From contig JADFTO010000146.1 in assembly GCA_022560215.1 (NCBI GenBank), positions 1-6,917 of the forward strand: a DNA stretch of 6,917 nt, given 5' to 3'. The stretch comes from Pseudomonadota bacterium (lineage in GTDB: Bacteria > Pseudomonadota > Alphaproteobacteria > Rhodospirillales > 2-02-FULL-58-16). The notes beneath the pieces were generated by a model that worked only from the letters and a program-made list of their open reading frames with translations, had not been told where the DNA came from and searched no databases. Position numbers and translations under genes: made by a program. Shown piece after piece: positions 1 through 5,924 of the stretch (position 1 is the stretch's first letter; every line of letters begins with the position of its first letter).

Positions 1-254
1 GCCTGCAGCAGCAGGTCCAGGGCGCCGCCCTCGGGAAGGGGCAGGCCGGTCTGTACCGTGAGCGTGCCCCGCGGCGTCTGCAGTTGGAACAGGCCCTGGC
101 CCAGGCGGGCGGAGACCACGGCGGCCAAGCGGGCGCCCGGCCGCAGCCGGGTGAGCTGGGCGGAAGGATCGAGTACGGTAAGCGTCGGCCCGGGACCGGG
201 GGCCGGTGCCGGCGGCGGCGTTGTCGGCGGCGGCGGAGGGGTGACGCTCGACAT
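1..254 (-). CDS. FliK-like flagellar hook-length control protein, N-terminal part (runs off left edge)
   Basis: Eighty-four complete codons are open from an ATG at 254 to the left edge with no stop. The ATG lies 2 nt after the flhG stop codon, so translation is probably coupled to flhG; no clear Shine-Dalgarno sequence precedes it. The protein opens with a proline-rich segment (about residues 5-23, containing TPPPPTTPPPAPAPGPGP) that is probably disordered. It then passes into a beta-rich stretch with LRPGARLAAVVSARLGQG, FQLQTPRGTLTVQTG and LPLPEGGALDLLLQ. This proline-rich start followed by a G-T-L-x-V-x-T repeat-like domain resembles the N-termini of alphaproteobacterial FliK-family proteins encoded after the flhG/minD gene. 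FliK is exported and sets hook length by switching export specificity through FlhB. The diagnostic C-terminal Flg_hook domain lies outside the window, so the name is an inference; that it is a real gene is more secure. Confidence 0.6.
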   Translation of the reverse strand, partial: MSSVTPPPPPTTPPPAPAPGPGPTLTVLDPSAQLTRLRPGARLAAVVSARLGQGLFQLQTPRGTLTVQTGLPLPEGGALDLLLQ

Positions 255-256
255 GT

Positions 257-1042
257 TCAGGTGATGAGCTTCCTGGCGATGTTCACCACATCGGCGGCGG
301 CTTCCGAGTTGGGATGGCGGGTGAGCATGGAGCTTTGGCTGCGGATGGTCTCCCGCACCTTGCTGTCGCGGCGCACCACGCCGAGAAGGGCCGGGGATAT
401 CTTGAGAAAGCCCTCGCAGGCCTTAAGCAGGGTGTTGTAGGTGCGCTCCCCCTCGCGGGTGGAATTGGCCATGTTGACGACGATGCGGATGTCCATGTCG
501 GGGCGTTCGATGTGGGTGACCTTGATGAAGGCATAGGCGTCGGTGAGCGACGTGGGCTCGTCGGTGGCGATCACCAGGCAGATGCCGACGTTGTGGGTGA
601 GCCGGCGTACCGTCCGTTCGACCCCGGCGCCGAGATCGAGGATCACCTTGTCGTAGGAGGCGGCGACAAGGGCGAGGTCGTCGCTCAGGATCTGCAGCCT
701 GCTGGGCGCGATGTCGGCCAGCCCGCCCGAGCCCGAGCGGCCCGAAACCACGTCGAATCCCCCTTCCTCGTAATACTCGATGGCCTGATTGAGCGTCAGG
801 CGTCCGGCGATCACGTTGCCCAGGTCGCTCTTTGGCATGAGCCCGAGCTGGATATCCATGTTGGCGAGCCCGAGATCGCCGTCGAAAAGCAGGGTGCGCT
901 TGCCGCCGAGCACCAGGGCGTGGGCCAGGGTGATGGCGAACCAGGTCTTGCCGACGCCGCCCTTGCCGGAAGCCACGGCGATCAGGTTTCGTCCCTTGAT
1001 TTGGGGGGCGGGATGGGAACTCGGGGCTTGGGAAAGGGTCAT
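257..1042 (-). CDS. flhG: FlhG (FleN/YlxH) MinD-type ATPase for flagellar placement or number
   Basis: This 261-residue protein is a MinD/ParA-type P-loop ATPase. It shows the deviant Walker A SGKGGVGKTW (25-34), the A' motif DGDLGLANMDIQLG (54-67) typical of FlhG/YlxH, and the Walker B region VILDLGAG (133-140). A conserved DEPTSLTDAYAFIK stretch (161-174) and VVNMA (188-192) follow. FlhG dimerises on ATP at the membrane and limits flagellar number or position, often with the SRP-type GTPase FlhF. The 19-20 residues before the ATPase core lack the DQAxxLR motif that lets FlhG stimulate FlhF in other bacteria, and no flhF gene lies beside it. The C-terminal helix near 247-260 could act as a membrane-targeting helix, as in MinD. 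The ATG at 1042 has no good ribosome-binding site but overlaps the stop of an upstream mini-ORF as ATGA. In the next frame shift of genes, the FliK-like start follows by 2 nt. The alternative name is simply MinD/ParA family protein. Confidence 0.9.
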   Translation of the reverse strand: MTLSQAPSSHPAPQIKGRNLIAVASGKGGVGKTWFAITLAHALVLGGKRTLLFDGDLGLANMDIQLGLMPKSDLGNVIAGRLTLNQAIEYYEEGGFDVVSGRSGSGGLADIAPSRLQILSDDLALVAASYDKVILDLGAGVERTVRRLTHNVGICLVIATDEPTSLTDAYAFIKVTHIERPDMDIRIVVNMANSTREGERTYNTLLKACEGFLKISPALLGVVRRDSKVRETIRSQSSMLTRHPNSEAAADVVNIARKLIT

Positions 1043-1074
1043 GACGGGGCCATGGTGGTCTGAAATCGAGGCAT
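1039..1074 (-). other. Candidate 11-codon mini-ORF overlapping the flhG start (ATGA)
   Basis: An ATG at 1074 (or a TTG at 1080 in the same frame) opens a reading frame encoding MPRFQTTMAPS that ends at a TGA at 1041-1039. That stop overlaps the flhG ATG by four bases (ATGA). AGGGAGG, the best Shine-Dalgarno sequence in this gap, lies 5 nt before the TTG and 11 nt before the ATG. Because flhG has no good site of its own, the mini-ORF could deliver ribosomes to it. The peptide is too short to judge for conservation, so coding is unproven. Confidence 0.2.
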
Positions 1075-1120
1075 GATCAAGCGGGCCTCCCTAGAGATGA
1101 TCAAGCGGGCTTTCCTATAC
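1073..1120 (-). repeat. Imperfect 2 x 24-bp tandem duplication at the flhA 3' end
   Basis: Plus-strand units 1073-1096 and 1097-1120 match at 20 of 24 positions, with an identical 14-bp core (ATGATCAAGCGGGC). The right unit holds the flhA stop codon (TAG, 1117-1115) and the left unit carries the matching TAG (1093-1091). Each core contains the palindrome TGATCA. The left unit also creates the strong Shine-Dalgarno-like AGGGAGG upstream of flhG. The arrangement looks like a local duplication of the gene end. Confidence 0.75.
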
Positions 1121-3232
1121 CTGCCCCACGGTCTTGATGTGCGCCTTGGGATGCACTTCGTTCTGCGACATGACCATGGTCAAGGGACGGAAGCGCTCGA
1201 CGATGGAACGCACGAAGGGACGGATGGCCGGGCTGGTCAGCAGCACCGGGACCTCGCCCATCATGGCTTGGCGCTCGAAGGTGTTGCGCAGCGCGGCGAT
1301 GAACTCCTGCAAGCGGCTGGGCGCCATTGAAAGCTGGCGGTCGTCGCCGCTGCCGACCAGGGATTCGGCGAAGGACTGCTCCCATTCCGGCGACAGGGTG
1401 ACCAGGGGGATGTATCCCTGCTCGGAGACGTTCATGTCGCTGATCTGGCGGGCCAGGCGGGCGCGCACGTGCTCGGTGATCAGGATGACGTTGCGGGACT
1501 GGCCGCAGGCCTCGGAAATGCCCTCCAGGATGGTCGGCAGGTCCCTGATGGAGATGCGCTCCTCCAGCAGGTTCTGGAGCACCCGTTGGATGCCGCCCAC
1601 CGAGATCTGGTTGGGGATCATCTCGGAAACAAGTTTCTGATGCTCCTTGTCCAGGTCGTCTATGAGCTTCTGGGTCTCGGCGTAGGAGAGCAGTTCCGCC
1701 ATGTTGTCCTTGATCACCTCGGTGAGGTGGGTGGTGATCACCGTGGACGGATCGACCACGGTGTAGCCGCGGAACAGGGCCTCTTCCCGGTTGGATTCCT
1801 CGATCCACATGGCGGGCAGGCCGAAGGTGGGTTCGCTTGTCTTTTCCCCGGGCAGGGTGATGTCCTCGCCGCGCGGGTCCATGACCAGGAGCATGTTGGG
1901 CCGGAGTTCCCCGCCCCCGGCCTCGATTTCCTTGACATGCATGACGTAGGCGTTGGCGGGAAGCTGCATGTTGTCCTGGATGCGCACGCTGGGCATGACG
2001 AAGCCCACATCGGCGGCCATCTGGCGGCGCAGGGCCTTGATCTGGTCGGTCAGCCGCTGGCCCTCGCGTTGGGAGCTGATCAGGGTCAGCAGCCCGTAGC
2101 CCAGTTCCAGCCTCAGGTAGTCGATGCGCAGCGCCGACGCGATGGGTTCCTCCGCCGCCTTGGAGGGTTCGATGGCCTCCTTCTCGGCCTTCTCCAGCTC
2201 TATCTTCTCTACCTTCTTCAGCCCCTTGTTCACGTACCAGGCGATGCCTCCGGTCACGGCCGAGAGCGAAAGGAAGGGGAAGGCCGGGATGCCCGGCAGC
2301 AGGGCCAGGGAGCCGAGCAGGAAGGAACACAGACCGAGCACCCTCGGTTGCCCGCCGAGTTGCCCGAAGAGGGCCTTGTCCATGGCCCCCCTGACGCCCG
2401 ACTTGGTGACCACGAGGCCGGCGGCGGTGGACACGATGAGGGCCGGAATCTGGGTCACCAGGCCGTCGCCGACGGTCAGCCGGGTGTAGGTATCCGCCGC
2501 CTGGGCGAAGCTGAGGTCCATCTGCACGACGCCGATGATTATGCCGGCGATGATATTTATGAAGGTGATCAGGAGGCCGGCGATGACGTCTCCGCGCACG
2601 AACTTGGCGGCGCCGTCCATGGCGCCGAAGAAGCTGCTTTCGTCCTCCAGGTCCCGGCGCCGCTGGCGGGCCTCGTCCTCTTCGATCAGTCCGGTCGACA
2701 GATCGGCGTCGATGGCCATCTGCTTGCCGGGCATGGCGTCGAGCGTAAAGCGGGCCGAGACCTCGGCGATGCGGGTGGCGCCCTTGGTGATGACGATGAA
2801 GTTGACGATGACCAGGATCGCGAAAACGATGATTCCGATGACGAAATTGTCGCCCATGACGAAGCCGCCGAATGCCTCGATGACCCGTCCGGCGGCATCG
2901 GTCCCCTCGTGCCCGTGGGCGAGGATGAGCCGCGTCGAGGCCAAGTTGAGGGACAGCCGGACCATGGTGGCGAGCAGCAGCACCGTCGGAAAGGCGTTGA
3001 ACTGCAACGGCTTTTCGACGAACAGCGCGGTCAACAGGATGAGCACCGAGAAACTGATGGAAAAGGCCAGGCTGACGTCCATCAGCCAGCGGGGCAGGGG
3101 CAGGATCAGGACCACCAGGATGGTGATGACGCCGAGCGCCAGGGCGATGTCGCCGCGGCTTAAGACGGACTTTATTATTGCGCGGAAATCGATGCCGCTC
3201 GCGGGCGCCGCTGCGGGGGGAGCCTCGGCCAT
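1115..3232 (-). CDS. flhA: FlhA, export gate protein of the flagellar type III secretion system
   Basis: FlhA forms the nonameric export gate in the inner membrane that takes up substrates and couples proton flow to secretion. The protein has 705 residues, a usual length for the family. About eight hydrophobic segments lie in residues 30-335 (near 30-48, 52-70, 78-96, 128-148, 213-235, 260-277, 300-315 and 317-334). The FHIPEP-family signature region is clear: GDNFVIGIIVFAILVIVNF (127-145) runs into KGATRIAEVSARFTLDAMPG (150-169). AMDGAAKFVRGD (204-215) contains the charged residues K210 and D215, matching conserved loop residues of Salmonella FlhA. A charged linker (about 336-364) leads to the cytoplasmic FlhA_C domain (about 367-705), the docking platform for chaperone-substrate complexes. 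The ATG at 3232 is supported by AGGGA placed 5 nt upstream. The gene follows flbD by 27 bp and fits the same transcript. It ends within a 24-bp tandem duplication. No truncation is seen. Confidence 0.97.
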   Translation of the reverse strand: MAEAPPAAAPASGIDFRAIIKSVLSRGDIALALGVITILVVLILPLPRWLMDVSLAFSISFSVLILLTALFVEKPLQFNAFPTVLLLATMVRLSLNLASTRLILAHGHEGTDAAGRVIEAFGGFVMGDNFVIGIIVFAILVIVNFIVITKGATRIAEVSARFTLDAMPGKQMAIDADLSTGLIEEDEARQRRRDLEDESSFFGAMDGAAKFVRGDVIAGLLITFINIIAGIIIGVVQMDLSFAQAADTYTRLTVGDGLVTQIPALIVSTAAGLVVTKSGVRGAMDKALFGQLGGQPRVLGLCSFLLGSLALLPGIPAFPFLSLSAVTGGIAWYVNKGLKKVEKIELEKAEKEAIEPSKAAEEPIASALRIDYLRLELGYGLLTLISSQREGQRLTDQIKALRRQMAADVGFVMPSVRIQDNMQLPANAYVMHVKEIEAGGGELRPNMLLVMDPRGEDITLPGEKTSEPTFGLPAMWIEESNREEALFRGYTVVDPSTVITTHLTEVIKDNMAELLSYAETQKLIDDLDKEHQKLVSEMIPNQISVGGIQRVLQNLLEERISIRDLPTILEGISEACGQSRNVILITEHVRARLARQISDMNVSEQGYIPLVTLSPEWEQSFAESLVGSGDDRQLSMAPSRLQEFIAALRNTFERQAMMGEVPVLLTSPAIRPFVRSIVERFRPLTMVMSQNEVHPKAHIKTVGQV

Positions 3233-3237
3233 TCTAG

Positions 3238-3242
3238 TCCCT
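3238..3242 (-). promoter_or_regulatory. Ribosome-binding site of flhA
   Basis: On the minus strand AGGGA lies 5 nt before the flhA ATG, ideal spacing. It sits inside the downstream copy of a short duplication of the flbD stop region; the upstream copy has AGAGA instead, a weaker site. Confidence 0.6.
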
Positions 3243-3268
3243 AAGCAACTGGTTGGTCTCTAAGCAAC
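3238..3268 (-). repeat. Short direct repeat duplicating the flbD stop region
   Basis: Plus-strand 3238-3249 (TCCCTAAGCAAC) and 3257-3268 (TCTCTAAGCAAC) match at 11 of 12 positions, 19 bp apart. The right copy contains the flbD stop codon (TAG, 3262-3260) and the left copy carries a second TAG plus the flhA ribosome-binding site. It may be a small tandem duplication or chance in so short a span. Confidence 0.5.
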
Positions 3269-4597
3269 CGGGCGGTCGGATTCACCGGGCATGGGCACGG
3301 AAAATCCCTGTCCGGTGTACTGCTTCAGCTTGTTGCGCAGCGTGCGGATGGAAATGCCGAGGATGTTGGCGGCATGTGTCCTGTTCCCCAGGCAGTGATG
3401 CAGGGTGTCGATGATGAGGCCGCGCTCGACGTCGGACACGGTGCGCCCGACCAGCCCCTTGGCGCCGTTGTCCTTCTCCGCCGCCGAGGTGCCGGAGAGA
3501 GCGTTGGTGAGCAGGATCGACCCGGGCTCGATCTTGTCGCCCGACTCCAGCAGCACGGCGCGGTGCATGGCGTTCTCGAGCTCGCGCACGTTGCCGGGCC
3601 AGGCATGGTGGCGCAACAATTTCTTGGAATCGGACGACAGCGGCAGGGGGGGCACTCCGTTGGCTTCGGCGTATTTCTTGATGAAATGCTCGGCCAGCAC
3701 ATCGATGTCGCCGGGGCGCTCCGAAAGGGGCGGGATTTTCAGGTTGACCACGTTGAGGCGGAAGTAGAGGTCATCGCGGAAGCGCCCGGCGGCCACTTCT
3801 TCCTCCATGTTGCGGTTGGAGGTGGCGACGATGCGTGCGTCCACCTTGACCGGCTTGGAGCCGCCGATGCGGTCGATTTCGCGTTCCTGGACGACGCGCA
3901 AAATCTTGGCCTGAAGCGCCGGCGCCATCTCGCTTATTTCGTCGAGCAGCAGGGTGCCGCGGTTGGCCTCCTCGAACTTGCCCAGGCGCCGGGCCACGGC
4001 GCCCGTGAAGGCTCCCTTCTCGTGGCCGAAGAGTTCGGATTCGAGGAGGGTTTCCGGGATGGCGGCGCAATTCACGGCGACGAAGGGGGCGTCGGCGCGC
4101 CGGCTTTTGGCGTGCACGTAGCGGGCCAGAAGTTCCTTGCCGGTTCCGGACCCTCCGGTGATCAGGATGGAGGCGTCGCTGCCGGCCACCCGCTTGGCCA
4201 TCTCCAGGACGTCCCCCATGGCGGGGTCCTTGTGGATGATGGCGTGGCTTTCCTCGGCGACGGCGCTGAGCACGGCGGCGATGAGATCCGCGCTCGGGGG
4301 CAGAGGGATATATTCCTTGGCTCCCGCCTTGATGGCGTTGACCGCGGACCGGGTGTCGGTGCCGACGCCGCAGGCGACCACGGGCACCGTGATCCGTTCC
4401 CCGTTCAGGCTTTCGATGAGGGAGGCCACGTCCAGGCTCACGTCGATCATCACCAGGTCCGCGCCTTGGCCGTCGCGCAAGGCCTTGAGGCCGCTTTCGA
4501 TGTCGTCGGCCTGGGCCACCTTGGCGCCGCGGGAAAGGGCGATCTTTCCGGCCGTGCCGATCTGGCCCGCGAGGGAGCCGATGATGAGTAACCGCAT
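3260..4597 (-). CDS. flbD: FlbD, sigma-54-dependent flagellar transcription regulator
   Basis: FlbD is an enhancer-binding protein that remodels sigma-54 RNA polymerase at middle and late flagellar promoters and can repress early ones. The 445-residue protein has three parts. The receiver-like domain (about 1-118) keeps the phospho-acceptor position D52 (LVMID) but lacks the acidic pair after strand 1 (GSLAG at 7-11) and the beta-5 lysine-proline (EYIPLPP at 95-101). The AAA+ domain (about 122-365) is intact: Walker A GGSGTGKE (148-155), GAFTGA sigma-54 contact loop (195-200), Walker B GTLLLDE (214-220), RDDLYFRLNVV (274-284) with the arginine region, and WPGNVREL (333-340). The C-terminal Fis-type helix-turn-helix is NRTHAANILGISIRTLRNKL (405-424). 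This closely matches Caulobacter FlbD, whose activity depends on FliX rather than a known kinase; no fliX is in this window. The start at 4597 has AGGGAG upstream, overlapping the motA stop codon TAG. Confidence 0.95.
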   Translation of the reverse strand: MRLLIIGSLAGQIGTAGKIALSRGAKVAQADDIESGLKALRDGQGADLVMIDVSLDVASLIESLNGERITVPVVACGVGTDTRSAVNAIKAGAKEYIPLPPSADLIAAVLSAVAEESHAIIHKDPAMGDVLEMAKRVAGSDASILITGGSGTGKELLARYVHAKSRRADAPFVAVNCAAIPETLLESELFGHEKGAFTGAVARRLGKFEEANRGTLLLDEISEMAPALQAKILRVVQEREIDRIGGSKPVKVDARIVATSNRNMEEEVAAGRFRDDLYFRLNVVNLKIPPLSERPGDIDVLAEHFIKKYAEANGVPPLPLSSDSKKLLRHHAWPGNVRELENAMHRAVLLESGDKIEPGSILLTNALSGTSAAEKDNGAKGLVGRTVSDVERGLIIDTLHHCLGNRTHAANILGISIRTLRNKLKQYTGQGFSVPMPGESDRPVA

Positions 4598-4610
4598 CTT
4601 TCCGTTCTCC

Positions 4611-5378
4611 CTAGTCGAAGTACCTGACGCGCTTGGATGGCGGCAGGATGCTGTTCAACAGCATCTCGAGCCGGCGCGGATTTTCCTGCCTGCCGATGGA
4701 GGCCGCCGCCATCAGGTACACGTTGTTGACCATGGATTCTTCCGCCGAGTTGCGCTCCAGCTTCGCCGCCAGGGGCGTGAAGGCCATGTTGGCGAGCACG
4801 ACGCCGTAGAAGGTGGTGAGCAGGGCCACCGCCATGGACGGCCCGATGGTGGAGGGATCATCCAGTCTGCTCAGCATCTGCACCAGGCCGATGAGGGTGC
4901 CGATCAAGCCCATGGCGGGGGCGAAGTCGGCGGCCTTGCGCAGCACGCTCGAGCTTTTGATGTGCCGGGACACGGTGGCGTTGATGTCGCGGCGCATGAT
5001 GGATTCCACCTCCTCGCCCGGCGTCCCGTCGACGACCATTGTGATGCCCTTATGCAGGAAGGGCTCTCCCTCCGCCTCGCCCAGTTCGTCCTGGAGAGCC
5101 AGCACCCCCTTCTTGCGCGCCAGATCGGCGATCTTCAGGACATGGATCGCCGCTTCCGAGGGGTCGCGGGTGCTGTGCACAAAGGTCTTCAGGATGACAC
5201 CCGCGGTGCGGCCCATCTCCGAGAGCGAGAAACACACGGTGGTGACGCCCAAGGTGCCGCCGAAAACGATCAGGATGGCGGGTATGTTGAAAAACGATTC
5301 CGGCGTGCCGCCGAGGGCGATCGCCGTGGACAGCAACCCGAACCCGACGATCAGCCCGAGGACCGTGGCCAGGTCCAT
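4611..5378 (-). CDS. motA: MotA/PomA-type flagellar stator subunit (ion channel)
   Basis: With MotB-type partners this inner-membrane protein forms the stator that turns ion flow into torque. Four membrane segments are seen (about 2-22, 31-50, 149-169, 180-202 from this start), with a cytoplasmic loop between the second and third. The loop holds the charged ARKKGVLALQDE stretch, with R88-K89 and E98 at the positions of torque residues in PomA/MotA. Prolines P154 (FAPAMGLIGTLIGL) and P202 (AFTPLAAKLE) match the conserved channel prolines. I chose the ATG at 5378 because AAGGA lies 5 nt upstream, the protein then begins MDLATVLGLIVGFGLL like PomA at 255 residues, and the key residues fall at family numbering. 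An in-frame ATG at 5414 would add 12 residues (MANGDIQSARKS) with poorer codon use and no good ribosome-binding site. The TM4 LLTTFYG motif is PomA-like, but sodium or proton use cannot be settled here. No motB is adjacent; 13 nt separate it from flbD. Confidence 0.9.
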   Translation of the reverse strand: MDLATVLGLIVGFGLLSTAIALGGTPESFFNIPAILIVFGGTLGVTTVCFSLSEMGRTAGVILKTFVHSTRDPSEAAIHVLKIADLARKKGVLALQDELGEAEGEPFLHKGITMVVDGTPGEEVESIMRRDINATVSRHIKSSSVLRKAADFAPAMGLIGTLIGLVQMLSRLDDPSTIGPSMAVALLTTFYGVVLANMAFTPLAAKLERNSAEESMVNNVYLMAAASIGRQENPRRLEMLLNSILPPSKRVRYFD

Positions 5379-5383
5379 GGATT

Positions 5384-5388
5384 TCCTT
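5384..5388 (-). promoter_or_regulatory. Ribosome-binding site that decides the motA start
   Basis: On the minus strand AAGGA lies 5 nt before the ATG at 5378. The earlier in-frame ATG at 5414 has only a poor match, so the shorter protein is favoured. Confidence 0.6.
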
Positions 5389-5423
5389 GCCGACTGAATG
5401 TCGCCGTTAGCCATGGCGGGAGG

Positions 5424-5909
5424 TCACGTCCTATCCGTCTTGATGATCTCTGTCATGGTCACGCCAAGGCGGTCCTCGACGACCACGACCTCGCCGCGGG
5501 CGACGAGCCGGTTGTTGATGTAGATGTCGATCGCCTCGCCCACCTTGCGGTCCAGTTCGATCACGGCGCCGAGGCCCATCTTGAGGAGCTGGCTCACGTG
5601 CATGGGAGTCTTGCCGAGCACGGCGGAAACTTTAATCGGGATTTCATAGACCGGTTCCAGGTCTTGGGCGCTGCGGGGCGGGTCCGGGATTTCCCGCATC
5701 TGCAGTTCTTGGGAAGGTTCCTCGGAGGTCTCCGCCGGTTGGGGCGCCTCCTCGAGCTCCTGGAAATCGAGGGCGTTCGCTTCCCCGGAGGGCTCTGCGT
5801 TCACCTCCGCCGGGAGTCCGTCCGCCGGCTTACCCTCCGCCGCCGGTTCCGTCTGGGGTTCGGGCGGGGCGTCCTCCGCAACTTCTTCGCCGGTCTCTTC
5901 TTCGGCCAT
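5424..5909 (-). CDS. fliN: FliN, flagellar motor switch (C-ring) protein with long acidic N-terminus
   Basis: FliN forms the lower C-ring, takes part in rotational switching and docks the FliH-FliI export complex. The C-terminal SpoA domain is clear (about residues 85-157 from this start): YEIPIKVSAVLGKTPMHVSQ, then LLKMGLGAVIELDRKVGEAI, INNRLVARGEVVVVEDRLGV and TMTEII, close to E. coli FliN. The first 80 or so residues are a disordered-looking E/P/A-rich tail with about 25 acidic and 3 basic residues, giving 161 residues against roughly 137 in E. coli. The start at 5909 is preferred because GGAGGAG (5922-5916) is 6-8 nt away. The ATG at 5915, two codons earlier, nearly touches that site. The gene starts 15 bp after the fliH stop, and motA follows at 45 bp. 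The fliH-fliN pairing agrees with FliN being the C-ring anchor for FliH. Confidence 0.95.
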   Translation of the reverse strand: MAEEETGEEVAEDAPPEPQTEPAAEGKPADGLPAEVNAEPSGEANALDFQELEEAPQPAETSEEPSQELQMREIPDPPRSAQDLEPVYEIPIKVSAVLGKTPMHVSQLLKMGLGAVIELDRKVGEAIDIYINNRLVARGEVVVVEDRLGVTMTEIIKTDRT

Positions 5910-5915
5910 AACCAT

Positions 5916-5922
5916 CTCCTCC
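5916..5922 (-). promoter_or_regulatory. Ribosome-binding site that decides the fliN start
   Basis: GGAGGAG on the minus strand is 6 nt from the ATG at 5909 (counting from AGGAG) but abuts the ATG at 5915. It therefore favours a protein beginning MAEEETGE over one beginning MVMAEEE. Confidence 0.6.
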
Positions 5923-5924
5923 GA

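Noticed and set aside
1101..2330. 409-codon minus-strand frame overlapping flhA
   Set aside because: It is a shifted-frame shadow of flhA, with an R/P/G-rich translation and no recognisable domain, while the FlhA frame is full length and conserved.
5379..5414. Twelve-residue N-terminal extension of MotA from the ATG at 5414
   Set aside because: The ribosome-binding site before the ATG at 5378 is much better, codons in the extension are less G/C-biased and include AGG, and the family begins at MDLAT.
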